This document shows, one piece after another, positions 1-11,040 of a stretch of DNA of 64,000 nucleotides. The notes under the pieces are model-generated. The model was not told the origin of the DNA, did not search any database, and worked only from the letters and a program-made list of their open reading frames with translations. The translations under genes and the position numbers were made by a program. Source of the stretch: Cryptomeria japonica. Its lineage: Eukaryota; Streptophyta; Pinopsida; Cupressales; Cupressaceae. Each line of letters begins with the position of its first letter. Position 1 is the first letter of the stretch. The stretch covers positions 575,386,263 through 575,450,262 of the forward strand of contig NC_081410.1 in assembly GCF_030272615.1 (NCBI RefSeq). The letters are read 5' to 3'.

Positions 1-1342
1 CTAAGCTAGTTGGTTACTTTAACTTTACTAATCATTTTTTACATCACATATACAAATTAAAAGATCAACATCTTGTTCAACTTACAATCACATCTAGCAT
101 TTAGACTTTTTTGATGATTGTTCTTTAGTGGATTTTTTGATATTTTGGATACATATGATTGGATGGTGTAGATTTTCGAACTTGTTCACTATGTTGGTAG
201 ATAAAGAGTAATCAAATTATTACTACATCATCATGTATTGTTGTTGTTGGGTATCTTTATCCAATAAAAGGATGCTAGCAAAGGTTGCGGAAATTGGCTT
301 TACACCAGTCACTTGTATTTTCTTAAAGTTTTCAAAGCATTTTAATATTGCAAAAAAGTTGAAGTTAAAGTGGAGGCATCAAATAGTTCATAAGCCTTGT
401 CGACGTTTCCACATTTTTCACGCATATCTACCAAGCAGTTGCAACTCTAACATCATCTCATTATATGCCATTAAGTCGCCATCATGAGATTGTAGAAATT
501 TAAGCGGATTAGGCTTTAAAGTCGTAGAGTTGTTTTGCAAAGTAGAAAGAGAGATGCCATTTAAAAACCAAAACAAGTCAAAATTGAAAGAAAACAAGTC
601 AAATTGGAGCTGATTGCCAATCCACTCGGGTGCTCCTGCACCAAATAAAGATGACTTTTTCCTATGTTTCTATGGATCTTACAAAGATGTTTAAAAATCT
701 TATTTTTGTTGGCAAGTATTTTGGAGATTTACATGCTCCATATATGAATAGAGTTTAATAGGTTCCAAATGAATATTAAAGGACCCCTAAGGAAGGTAGA
801 GGATAATTCCTTTCCCAACTAGTTTTTTTTTTTAAAGATTGAGTATATTGTTTAAATTTATAATGTTTTTATAGGGGTAGATTATTTTACATTCCAATTT
901 TAGTGACTTGGTTTACAATTTTGATGTGTCGTTATAGTTATATTTATTTATTCATTCTATTTTTTTACTTTTGAGCTTTGATGACGAGTAGACAATTGTT
1001 TTGTATTTTTTTTTTATAGAAAAAACTTCACTTTTTTCTTGATAAGGAGAGGATAGTGTGTAGACAATTGATTAATAATTCATGATTATACAAGTTTATG
1101 GAACTTATTAATCTTGATAATGTTAAGAATATTAAGGTCAATTTTGTTGGGAACTAAGGTAGATATGCCATACATACTAAGTTCATTGGTGATTACATCA
1201 ACTGCTGAGCTTGATAAAACCAATAACTTTGGGCAAGTCTAAATGTTATATGTGATCGTAAGTTGAACAAGATGTTGATCATGTAATTTATATATGTGAT
1301 GCAAAAATGGATCAATAGAGCTAAGGTAACCAACTAGCCTAG
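1..1342. mobile_element. DNA transposon with 106-bp terminal inverted repeats, non-autonomous
   Basis: Bases 1-106 are the reverse complement of 1237-1342, by eye close to 87% identical and without an obvious gap. Both arms contain the core AAGTTGAACAAGATGTTGAT on the strand reading outward. The roughly 1.1-kb interior is AT-rich and I found no transposase in it; the one short frame at 233-487 looks like chance. Long inverted arms with a noncoding centre fit a non-autonomous DNA transposon (Mutator-like or foldback type), but the superfamily cannot be set because the left arm touches the window edge and the target duplication cannot be read. Confidence 0.7.
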
Positions 1343-2496
1343 TCACATATCAAAACTTATCATTGCACTTATTACCCTTAAAATGATTCATTTAAGAAAG
1401 AAACAAACTGAAGCAAAGTTGTGGAAATTAGAGTGTCAGGATAGTACAACAAGGTAAATGTAAGCCAAGTGATCAGGACATTCAAGGCATTGAAGTTGGA
1501 TAGAAATAGAGCATGGATGACATATTTGACTACAGTTGAACATGTTCAATAGTTGCAACCCCTATTGAACTCTTTTTTTGTAGAGACCGTCAATAGGGAT
1601 TGGTTAAATTTGAGTATAAATCATCTCATACGAGACAAAAACAAACTTTGTCTCTCTTTGGGAATCTAAACAATTTAGAATTTTTTGTTTTAGGTATAAA
1701 TGTACTTTGGGCCCTTTCGAAGAGAGCTCATTTTGGGGCAATTAAAGTAGTTTTCCTTAGTTTTCTTGAAAAAAATTCCTTAATGTGATTGGGGAAGTGT
1801 GAGTGCAAATTGTCAATTTATATGGCTTTTGGGCATTGTTGTTATTGGGAAGAGTGTCCATCTATGCCTTAACCATAAATGTTAACAACTTTTGAGATAG
1901 AAATTTCAAGAGTTTAACACTCACCCTTTTGGAGTTTCAACCAAATTGGGTTTCTCTATGTCATATTGTTGTTCTTTATTTTTGTGTGCTCTTAGTTATT
2001 GTTTGATACTTACATTTCCAACCACAAATGCATTACTAGATTTGGCATCATAGGGACCGTTTTTCTATAATTTCACACATAGAACAACAACCAATTCAAT
2101 AATGAGTTTACTTTAAGATTGGAAAAGATTTATTTTGGGGAAATATTTAGTGGAGTATTAATGATAATTACATATCAGATTTATATGAGAACAATTTTTC
2201 TTAGATTTAGTGTTTTTGTCTATGATTCTTTTATAGAATTATGCTCATTATTAGAGGAACTAGTTCAAGTGCGAAATAAATTCTAATTAGTAATTATACA
2301 ACCAAAATACACTATTTATTTGCTATGAAACTTCTTAACTATATTTTCTTCCACATATATTTTGTGGTGACTAAGAAAACATTCTAGGTAAGCACTATAT
2401 TGGAATGAGCACACAAAATGTGGTAGCTAAACATTAATTACCCTTTACAAAATAAAAAAATCTCTAATTTATCCACCACAAATGTCTTTGTATAGT
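1343..2496. other. No gene seen; AT-rich intergenic DNA
   Basis: No coding region, RNA gene or clear repeat was recognised here. Short frames (for example 1600-1788, plus strand) have no motif. The segment ends where the duplicated kinase flank (copy A) begins. Confidence 0.5.
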
Positions 2497-5400
2497 GCGT
2501 GATTTTTGTGAGGGTTAGAAATATATCTCTATGTGTTTAATAAATTAAAATTGAAAGCTTATGAAATTCATAAAAAATTAAAAATATATATATTTTTAAA
2601 TATTTTTTCACAACATTTTGAGTAGTTCAATCTAATATTTATAAAAAATATATAATTAAATTAAATTATTTAATAATAAGTATTTAAGAGTAAGTATATT
2701 TTGTATATAATAAATGTTGATAGTAAAAAAACAAGTGTATTTAATTTTGCAATCAAAGAATAAAAATAAATTATTTATATAAATATTATTTAGTTCTATT
2801 TATAGCTCATGTTGCTAAAAATATATGTATAGTAGAAGTCCATGGATCATGGAGTTCAATTGTCATCGAAAATTCAAGTTACAACATGAAATCATATAAT
2901 ATGAACAAAATATTGTTAAAAAATAAATTTAAAACCCTCTTCATGACATTGAAAATCTTAGTCTGTAAGGCATACAACCATGGTTCCTCTAAGGTATGAT
3001 GGCTTATGATGGATATTCACATATTTACTTCTTTATTGTAATATTAGGAAATGTAAGTGTCCCCAATTTGATAAGAATTAGGGGTGCATTATAATTTTAA
3101 ACAACAAAGAGTTTCTCCAAGAGGGTTGAAATATGAAACTTAACTCCAAGTTAGACTCATTTGTCAATTTCATAGTATTTGAAAGTTAAAAAAAACATAT
3201 AGATGCAGAAATCCTAAACTATAATATTTGTTGATCGAATGTTGATGTGTTATTATATAGTTTACTATTCTTGATCCAAAATGATTTTTAAATTCTCTAT
3301 TATATTTTATTTGATGATCAATTAATGACTTAAAACTTTCCTTGAAATAATATGACATCTTCAAGGTGTTAAATTTAAATATTATGACATGCAAAATAAT
3401 GATAAATGACCTAATTTGGTGGAAGTATGAAACCTTTTTAAATCTATATTAGTTTTACAATATTTGAAGACAACTAAGTGTCTAGAATGCTTGAAGTGTT
3501 GTAATTGTTGATGGAATGCAAATTTAATGCTATGTGCTTTAATATAATGTCTTATAATCTAAAATGAGTACCAAGCTCTATGTTATGTTTTCCTTGATGT
3601 CCAAATAGTGCCTTAGGACTTGCCTTTATATATGACAAATTAGTTGTTAATTTACATGCAAACTAATAAACATTGATACAATTTAGTACAAGGCCTTAGG
3701 AAAGTGAAAAAAATCTAAATTGGATAGTCATTATCATAGATGTGATTAGGGAAAGAATTATACCTACCATCTAATCTAAGATTGAAAAAATAATTTTAAT
3801 TATGATGAATTCAATCTGCTATGTCTAATAAGATTACGTGCTAATTAATCTTCTAATTTTATTAACTTATGTGAAAAATGAATCAAGTTAAGTCGTAAAA
3901 TAACATATTTTAGGAAAAGGTCTAAAATAAACATAAAATAAATGAGAGAAAGAGAAAACATACAAATCTATCTTCTACAATGTGATAATATCATAGATAT
4001 TGAAAAATATTCCAGATAAGTTCAAACCAAAATCTTTCTTTCTCTAATAAGTTGTGCTATTATGCTTAAAAACTACCTTTACGTATAAAATAACATGATG
4101 TGGTATGAACTCATATAGTTTGAAAGGAAAAGGCCATGTTTTCTTAGATGAGTTATTGGGGGATTTTTTTTTTTTTTTTCATAAGTAATGGAATGAAGCA
4201 AGAACAATGTTGACAAAGTAGGTCTAAGCCTCCCTCTACCATTATTGCTACTACATTTTGGAGGATTATTTGTAAATTAGAAACATCAATAGTTATGTTG
4301 TAACGAAAATAATTGGATATAACTAAAAGGTAGAAATATAAAATATTTAGAAGCACAATTGACAATGATAACAAGAATAACAATGGATTTGAACACATTA
4401 ATCTTCCACAATAAACAAATATGGACAAACAATGATATTGTAGACACCTAACATTGATCACTTGTGTTTGATCAATTTATTCCCACTATGCACCTATTAT
4501 AGTTATTTCTATTAATTAAATAATTCATTATTATCTAATTAATTATCTTTATTCCTCCATTTTCTACCCTATTTTCTAAGGTAATTGTTTTTCCTATTCA
4601 GAACTGCTTCTAGGACTTCCATCTATTAATTTAAATAAATACCATTATTTATTTAATTAAGTACCTATCTCACCTTTCCTCCAATTTTTAATTAAAATTA
4701 ATATAAGATTCCTATTTTCCCTCATCCACTTGCATCCTCCAACTCTCCCACTTGCATCCTAATCCTAATCCTAATCTCCACAGGTCTAACCCACTCCACT
4801 AAGTATGTGCACATATTTAATCTTTGACTAACTGAATTTAACTCCTTCCATCACATCAAGAATATGGGCTTGTCCCCTCAAGTACTTCAAAATAAATTTT
4901 CAATTCCTTTGCTCTTCTCCTTCATCCTCAACCCATGATCTTCATCAAGTATTCTCAACCATCCATTCAATCTCATCCAATGTCCTATATAATCCAATTT
5001 TTAGCCATTTTTATCTCTCGCCCATTTTTAATTGGAGCATTGTTGTGCTACCAAAGTCTTGAGTCGGCAGACATCTAAAATCGAACATCATGAACAAGTC
5101 TACTCAACAAGAGCTTTGATATAGTTTCATTTTGTTAAATTATATGCTTGTTTGACCTCTTTTTAGCCTAATATGAATTATTGCTTTGATTTATTTCTTA
5201 ATTATTAAATCATTCCTTTTGAAAGCACATTTCCTTAGACATAGATATTACATAAATTCACTTCTTTCTTACCATCTTTCAAATGCAATATAAATTTATT
5301 ATTAAGAATTAAAAAAAAAAAAAAAAACATTAAATACAATCATTTAGACAAGAAAATAATCATCAAATATTTAAACTAATTGATATTGCTATTTAACTTC

Positions 5401-5560
5401 TTATAAACAATATAATACATTAACATTTATACAACACTGCAAAAAAATCTTATTAAAATTAATATAATATCTAATTTCTAAAAGATATTAATAGTTAGAT
5501 TACAACATACAAATTTCTACTAAACAGTTTTAACTAATACTCTCTAAAAGAAACAGGGGG
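2497..5560. repeat. Duplicated kinase downstream flank, copy A
   Basis: This block matches 35713-42310 (copy B), 16591-17571 (copy C, partial) and 49921-64000 (copy D/E, interrupted). Shared landmarks include TGTGAGGGTTAGAA-type sequence at the start, GGGTCCCCAATTTGA-type sequence near 3058, ACCAAGCTCTATGTTA near 3570 and TGATGTGGTATGAACTCATA near 4097. It lies just downstream of kinase copy 1, as copy B does for kinase copy 2. Compared with E it lacks about 0.9 kb between 4380 and 4385 (short repeated AACAA at the junction) and carries a solo LTR at 4439-5243. No coding region is seen inside it. Confidence 0.85.
4439..5243 (+). mobile_element. Solo LTR (Gypsy-like, TGTAGACACC start), 805 bp
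   Basis: It is absent from the matching positions of flank copies B and E, so it is a clean insertion. It begins TGTAGACACC and is flanked by GATAT on both sides (4434-4438 and 5244-5248), a 5-bp target duplication. The last bases read CATA rather than CA, so the right end may have mutated or be 2 bp off. The first 250 bp hold AT-rich palindromic stretches (TTAATTAAATAA type) like those in the LTR at 14039-14798, which has the same first ten bases. The orientation follows that shared start. No internal region or second LTR is present. Confidence 0.7.
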
Positions 5561-5990
5561 AGATGAAAAAACAAAGCAAACATAGTTATTAACATCAAAC
5601 ACCAGAAACATTACATCTTCAGATTGAACTAACGCTGTATAACTTTGTAACACAATTACATTTTCATTTGCTATTTTTTATAGTCTTTTACAGCTTTACA
5701 GAGCTGGACCAGAGCCAGGAGAGACTATAAAATAAATACTCAAACACTATATAGAAAAAAACACAACAACTACTACCGAGGAGAAGATAACATAGAATAA
5801 TAATTTCCACACTACCTACAAAATGTGTGAATCCTGCAGATGGTATGTTGGCCAGGCCGGTTGGAGGAGATCGAAACAAATACAAGAAAGATTATTGTCT
5901 TTAATGCTAGCTGAAATATGACTAGAAAATGGAGATACGGAGGATATAATGATCTGCCAAGACAGTAGAGGGCACTTGGGATTATTCTTC
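5561..5990. other. 3' flank/UTR of kinase copy 1, no homology to copy 2
   Basis: This stretch separates flank copy A from the kinase stop codon. The equivalent 42311-42610 stretch next to copy 2 does not resemble it, so one of the two was replaced or diverged strongly. Minus-strand frames at 5688-5885 and 5816-6043 have no recognised domain. It probably holds the 3' UTR of the kinase, but no polyadenylation signal could be fixed with confidence. Confidence 0.4.
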
Positions 5991-6722
5991 TCAGTGATCA
6001 TCGACAAGTGCTTGTAGGGACCCCTCATATCGTTCCACGTCACCCTCTAATATGCCTTCCAACATCCTCACAACTTGGGCCATGTTCGGCCTCCCATTCT
6101 CATCCTTTTGAATGCACAGAATGCTTACCACGGCTGCCCTTCTCACCTCTTCAATATCTGCCTTATCTACAATCCTTTCATCCACAATACCCATTGTGTT
6201 TCCCTTTTGAATTTGAGTTGCTGCCCAGGTGGGAAAGTAGTGCTGAGATTCTTGCACACTCAAGTCATTATTTCGTCGGCCTGAGATTATTTCCAACAGG
6301 GTCATGCCGAAGCTGTATACATCTACCTTCGCTGTTATTGGCATGCTGGTTAGCCACTCAGGAGCCAAATATCCTCTCGTTCCTCTTGTTGTCGTGAGCA
6401 CTGTGCTGAAATCTCTACCAACAAGTTTTGCCAGCCCAAAATCAGCCACTTTGGAGAGAAATCTACATCCAGAAGAATATTTTCTGGCTTGATATCACAA
6501 TGGATGATGCAATCTCTACATTCTTCGTGGAGATAAAGTAGCCCTCTTGCAACGCCTAAAGCGATTCCAAATCTGGTATTCCAGTCTAGCACCTTGTCAT
6601 CTTCTTTGGATTTGCTGGACAAGAAAGAGTTGAGAGACCCATTTTGCATGTATTCATAAACAAGCATTCTATGTGATCCTTCTACGCAGAACCCCCGAAG
6701 CCTCACCAAATTTACATGTTGA

Positions 6723-8518
6723 TGTTGGAAGTGGAGACACTCTGAGAGGGGGGGTGAATCAGAGTGTAATAATTTTAACAAGCACTCCTTATAAACTTGA
6801 CAATTTTGATTCACAATAAGCACAGATGAATGAAAGTTGAAAAGACTGAACAAATGAGACTTAACATCTTGATATAATACTTTTAACGAAGCATGAATTA
6901 TACAATAGAACCAACTGAAAAACTTGATTCATGCTTTTCAGAAAATAAAATGTTATTGAGTCTTTTACAAAAACATGAAACATCTAAACGAGTATTTCAA
7001 AGGTTGCATCACATAAATTCAACAAAACAGAGTATGAAATGAAAAGAGCTAAGGACATGAAGTATCAGAGCATAAACCAGTAAGACAAACTGAGACAAGA
7101 CAATGAACATAACACCATAGTTTTCATGAGTGGAAAACCCTCCTAGGGTAGAAAAACCACTCGGTAAGATCCCTTTTATTATTCCAACGAGCACCAACTC
7201 AGTATACAAGATTTAGAAACCACAAGGCCTCAAGGAGCACCAACCCCTCTTTCTTATCCAATAAAACCATTCCAACTCAAGCTACAGCCACTGGTAATTT
7301 TATGAATGCACTTAATTCTGCAGTCACAAAACCATCAGTGATTGGAGGGAGTATATTTTACCAATCTGTACAAATGTTTCTCTCTAAAAGATTTTTGCAA
7401 CAATATTCTTCAAGGCTTTGAAAAATAATAACATTCTTTTAAAGGAATTAAACACTATCAGAGAGAGAAAAACAAAAACTCAATCTCTGAACAAAATAAT
7501 TTCAACCATTATAGCCTCATGTACTCTGCAACAAAACAGAGTAATACTCTCAAACCCTCGACTATCTAAAATCTCTGATAGTCTTTTGTTATACACAACA
7601 CTTTTCTTTTCTTTTTCAACAAACTCGTTGTCTTTCCCCTTATTCACACTCCTCACACCTTTTCAGTATCTACTGTTTTGAATATAAACTGTTTTATTCC
7701 CCAAAAACAAAACGTCTTCTAGAATAACCCTCGTATAGGGTTACCAAAATCTTACGGGAATTTGCAAACTGAAACCAAATAACTGATTAACTGTGCAACG
7801 GAAAGAGAAACTGAGAGATAAACTAAAGATGCTTAAATTTCCCGAATGAAAACCAAAAATAAAGCAAAGTCTATTTCCTTATTTCCATTTTTCATGACTG
7901 AAAAAACAGATTCGAAATACCTGAATCTTTTTAAACATATGAACAAGAATAATACCTGTGAAACACAACCTCATTGATAACTGAAAAGAAACTAACCAGA
8001 AATCCATTAAGCTCACTGTTAAGTCCACTTTTGCATCATTCTTTTCAACCGAACAAACTAACTCGAGCTCCTTAGCTACAGCGGCGGCTGCATCTCTCAT
8101 GGCGTCTAGGGTTTGAGACGGACTTCAAACTTGTTCAAAAACAAAATGAAACACAAAAACGATGCTTCCAAAAAAAACTTTTAATCTGTCGGTCACAAAG
8201 TGTATTCCGAAGAATATGCTATTAGTCCGTAGACAAATTAAACATAATATAAACCAAAGATGCCGTTCAATAAATGCCAAGTCAGTGTTATTCACTGTAT
8301 CCATGTCACCAGCCTGGCTCGAGAGAAAGGTGTTTTAAACATATAACATGTCAGCAAATTTCAATGTATCCGTGTCACTAGTTTGGCCCCGTGAGAAAGG
8401 CTTTTTAAGTATATAACCACATGCTTAATACACTTGCCTCAAAATATGAAACTTAAACAACACAACTTCCCCTTTTTTATTTTCTTGTCATCGAGGACAA
8501 AAGTATCAATGAGCAACA
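6723..8518. mobile_element. LTR-type insertion (probable solo LTR, 1796 bp) inside the kinase exon
   Basis: The element starts TGTTGGAAGTGG and ends GAGCAACA, so it has the TG...CA termini and the inverted TGTTG/CAACA ends of plant LTRs. It is flanked by the 5-bp duplication GTTGA (6718-6722 and 8519-8523), which occurs once at the matching site of kinase copy 2. Inside are features common in plant LTRs, such as GAGGGGGGGTGAATCAGAG near 6747 and GTGGAAAACCCTCC near 7131. There is no internal LTR duplication, primer site or gag/pol, which favours a solo LTR left by recombination. Minus-strand frames 6350-6853 (its upper part), 7009-7209 and 7879-8100 are partly inside it and look noncoding. 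The orientation is not settled. Confidence 0.85.
8281..8422. repeat. Imperfect 69-bp tandem duplication inside the LTR
   Basis: 8281-8349 and 8350-8422 are two diverged copies of one unit: GTCAG, then a TGTATCCRTGTCACYAG core, then GAGAAAGG and an ATATAAC end. Both units end in a TATA-like ATATAAC. Such doublets are common in LTR U3 regions. Confidence 0.7.
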
Positions 8519-10154
8519 GTTGAATGCTTCCAATGGTGCTTATTTCTGCACGGAATTGCTTTTCTGTTTGTGCGGAACCCTCTAATGTTTTCACGGCCAC
8601 AAGTGTATTGTCTGGCAGAGTTCCTTTGAAGACAGAGCCAAAAGCTCCCTTTCCTAACTTATGGGCAAAATTATTACTTGCAATTTTAAGCTCTCTGTAG
8701 GTGATTGTTGTGAGCGATGTTGGTATGTCGTAGTCGTCGACTATATGGAGCAGTCTCCCGCGCCTACGTTGAATAAACCATACGACAATGAACAGAGTAC
8801 CCAAAACAGCAACCCCCAAAGGAATTGAAATGGAGAGTGCAACTACCCTGCTGCTGCTTCTTCTTGCATGGGATGGCAACTGTGGCACGTCAGAAGCAGC
8901 CAATCGAATGAACAAGGTCTGTCTGCCATTTGAATTAGTCTGCATGCTTAACAGATCACCAAACCACAATTTACAATTAGAATTAATGAAAGCAAAGGCC
9001 GAGCAGGAACAATTGTTGAGACAAGCAGTTTTACATCCTGGTAGAGTTGACTCTCGGGTGTTTTGAAGAGCCGCTTCGTTATCTGACAAGGACATATTAC
9101 TGACTTGAAGGAAACCATCTGTGCTGCCACTTACACTGCAGTTTAATGGAGTACGACGAACACAACCGCTTGACCACCATTCCTGAGAACTCCAAGCAGT
9201 GGCGTTACTTGGCTGGAAGCCTTGCACACAGCTGCATGACTGAATGTTTTCTTGGGTGAAGCACAATCCATAAGCCCCACACACACCATACACCTCGCAA
9301 TCTGTATGGGGTGAATTATGAACCAGGTTCCAGCTTTTATTATTAATCCATAGGTAGAATGATAGCTGACCGTTCGAGCTGAGAACTTCCCTCACCATCA
9401 TCGTCAAACTAGCTTCGGGTGAAAGCCAATATGTGTAGTACATTTTTGTCGGAGAAACCGCTACGAATTTCTGCTTAAATATGGTATCAGATGTTGCCCC
9501 CGGCGTGCTGGTAAAATATCTACCAGTCCAGTCTCCCGAGCTGTGATATGAAACACCATTTTTATACTGTATCACAATGTCTGTCCTTCCTGGAGATGGA
9601 CTCAACGTGAAAAAGAAAGGCCCAGGCGCTGGATCCACCGAACTCTTCCAAGAGTACAATTTCAAGCATTTCGAAAGCTTTATTGTAGGCATGAAATGAT
9701 CGGTGGGATTTTCGAAGCTCTCCAACACAGTCTGAGAACTGTTTTGGGCGTCTAAAAGAACAAAATTACCAGTGTCCAGTATAGAAGCCCTTGATGCCAT
9801 CGCTTGCTGAGTATCATTACTCGACCAAATGACAACTCCTTGCAAATCAGATACAGTAAGGTAACCAGATGTAGAGAGAGAGAAAACACCGGGCAAGCTT
9901 CTGATGGGAGTTTCTCTGTTAGCCACCCAAATGATGGTCTTGTCAGGGATGTGGGCATACCAGATGCCAACATACCAGTTGGTGGTTCCATTGGGACAGA
10001 AAAATCCCAATTCAAAAGTGCCGTTCTTTGAAATGATGGTCTGATTTTCCCTCAGAGAAGCCCCCAAAGAGAGGGTGTCTACACCAGCAACTAACAAATT
10101 GCAACTGCGCTGGAGAACAAGCACAGCAAGAGCTAAAATGAAAAAATGATCCAT
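8439..10154 (-). CDS. Possible 571-residue truncated lectin receptor from kinase copy 1
   Basis: The upstream part of kinase copy 1 is still one open frame: ectodomain, membrane segment and the first kinase strands with glycine loop and ATP-binding lysine, followed by 26 residues encoded by the inserted LTR before a stop. If transcribed, the product would be a membrane-anchored lectin receptor with no catalytic loop or activation segment, hence not an active kinase. Twelve or more cysteines of the EGF/PAN part and all signal-peptide features are kept. Whether it is expressed cannot be seen from sequence; it may simply be a recent pseudogene that has not yet gathered stops in this half. Confidence 0.4.
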   Translation of the reverse strand: MDHFFILALAVLVLQRSCNLLVAGVDTLSLGASLRENQTIISKNGTFELGFFCPNGTTNWYVGIWYAHIPDKTIIWVANRETPIRSLPGVFSLSTSGYLTVSDLQGVVIWSSNDTQQAMASRASILDTGNFVLLDAQNSSQTVLESFENPTDHFMPTIKLSKCLKLYSWKSSVDPAPGPFFFTLSPSPGRTDIVIQYKNGVSYHSSGDWTGRYFTSTPGATSDTIFKQKFVAVSPTKMYYTYWLSPEASLTMMVREVLSSNGQLSFYLWINNKSWNLVHNSPHTDCEVYGVCGAYGLCFTQENIQSCSCVQGFQPSNATAWSSQEWWSSGCVRRTPLNCSVSGSTDGFLQVSNMSLSDNEAALQNTRESTLPGCKTACLNNCSCSAFAFINSNCKLWFGDLLSMQTNSNGRQTLFIRLAASDVPQLPSHARRSSSRVVALSISIPLGVAVLGTLFIVVWFIQRRRGRLLHIVDDYDIPTSLTTITYRELKIASNNFAHKLGKGAFGSVFKGTLPDNTLVAVKTLEGSAQTEKQFRAEISTIGSIQLLLIDTFVLDDKKIKKGKLCCLSFIF

Positions 10155-11040
10155 TTTCTTTCTTTCTCTTAATTAAGTATGCCCTGAAATGGAAGAAATA
10201 TATCTGGTATCCAAAGCTGTGATCCTTGCTTGTTTTAAATGAGGGTGATATTAGATAGATCACCGAATACGCTTGTAAACGTGCCGCGACTTTGAAACCA
10301 GAAAAGAGTCGAGTGCACAAGAACGTACTGCGACCTGGAATCTTTTTCAGACCCATAGATCTACTTCAATTATGAATTTCAATTATAATTTATTAAACAC
10401 CACATAGATCTATTTAAGACCACCGGGAATCTGTCGCACATGCTGGAATGTGTCTGATTAATTAATGTTGTATACGCAGGCTTAAGATGCTCATTCCAGG
10501 TTTGACTACGTGTGCACGATCCTTATATGAGTCTGAATTGTATGAATTTTACAAAGAAAAGGTTGGAGGTCCTTATATAGGAAAAGGTTTGAGGATCTGG
10601 AGCTTCGCATTTCAGACATGACACTAGATAATAGATGACTTCGAAGACTGTTTTGTAGAGTTGGAGATCAATAATGCTAATTTTGTCGTCTCCCAATTTA
10701 ATATGCCCGGGAAGGTGTCTGTATACGCAGGCTTAAGATGCTCATTCTAGGTTTGACTTATACAGAATCTATTGCTTCACTATAGTTTATTTTCAGGTTT
10801 GATTGTATTTTAAGATTTTAGTTTAGACTACGTGTGCACAATAGTGACTCCCCATATAAAATATTAAACGGTTACGTGTTCACAGTAAATGAGACTGAAT
10901 TGTATGAAGTTTACAAAGAAAAGGTTTAATTTTCTACTTTCTAGAATGAAAAACAATGGTTTTGAATATTTGGCAATCTAGACAATGATGTTCGCTTCGT
11001 AGAGTGTATACACATTGTTATGGGGAATTTGTGAAACGCT
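10155..11040 (-). promoter_or_regulatory. Upstream region of kinase copy 1 with a duplicated module
   Basis: Two copies of a module lie upstream of the kinase start. Copy one at about 10468-10566 holds, in order, TATACGCAGGCTTAAGATGC, GACTACGTGTGCAC and CTGAATTGTATGAA followed by ACAAAGAAAAGGTT. Copy two holds the same three blocks in the same order at about 10721, 10826 and 10893, pulled apart by extra sequence. The middle block has an ACGT core (G-box-like). No unambiguous TATA box was found; GATATATTTC on the minus strand near 10195 is a weak candidate close to the ATG. A role in kinase expression is inference from position only. Confidence 0.45.

Larger units (their letters stand above)
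5991..10154 (-). pseudogene. G-type lectin S-receptor-like serine/threonine kinase, copy 1, split by an LTR insertion and frameshifted
   Basis: Members of this family are plasma-membrane receptor kinases in plants; the ligand here is unknown. The N-terminal part (10154 to 8519) reads open: signal peptide ~1-24, bulb-lectin domain ~27-150, S-locus glycoprotein region ~200-300, EGF/PAN-type cysteine-rich region ~286-418 (CxxNCSC motif), transmembrane segment ~437-461, then the kinase start with glycine loop GKGAFGSV (~501-508) and catalytic VAVK lysine 522. The gene has no intron up to this point. After residue ~545 a 1796-bp element (6723-8518) interrupts it. The kinase resumes at 6718 with [19 protein letters not shown] (non-RD type), DFGLAK and APEW motifs and ends at 5991. 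One T is missing at 6450-6452 compared with copy 2, shifting the frame just before DFG. Without these breaks it would be about 787 residues, normal for the family. The start is the ATG before a hydrophobic leader. Confidence 0.93.

Noticed and set aside
4740-4780. Plant telomere-like repeat near CATCCTAATCCTAATCCTAATC
   Set aside because: Only three short units of CCTAAT, not the CCCTAAA plant telomere repeat, and inside a solo LTR.
6008-6397. Plus-strand frames opposite the kinase (also 8788-9066, 42695-43157, 43608-43886)
   Set aside because: They are antisense shadows of the conserved kinase exon; the same ones appear opposite both kinase copies.
6723-8518. Intron of the kinase gene
   Set aside because: TG...CA ends, a 5-bp target duplication and the absence of the sequence from copy 2 fit an LTR insertion better; there are no GT...AG borders at the junctions on the coding strand.
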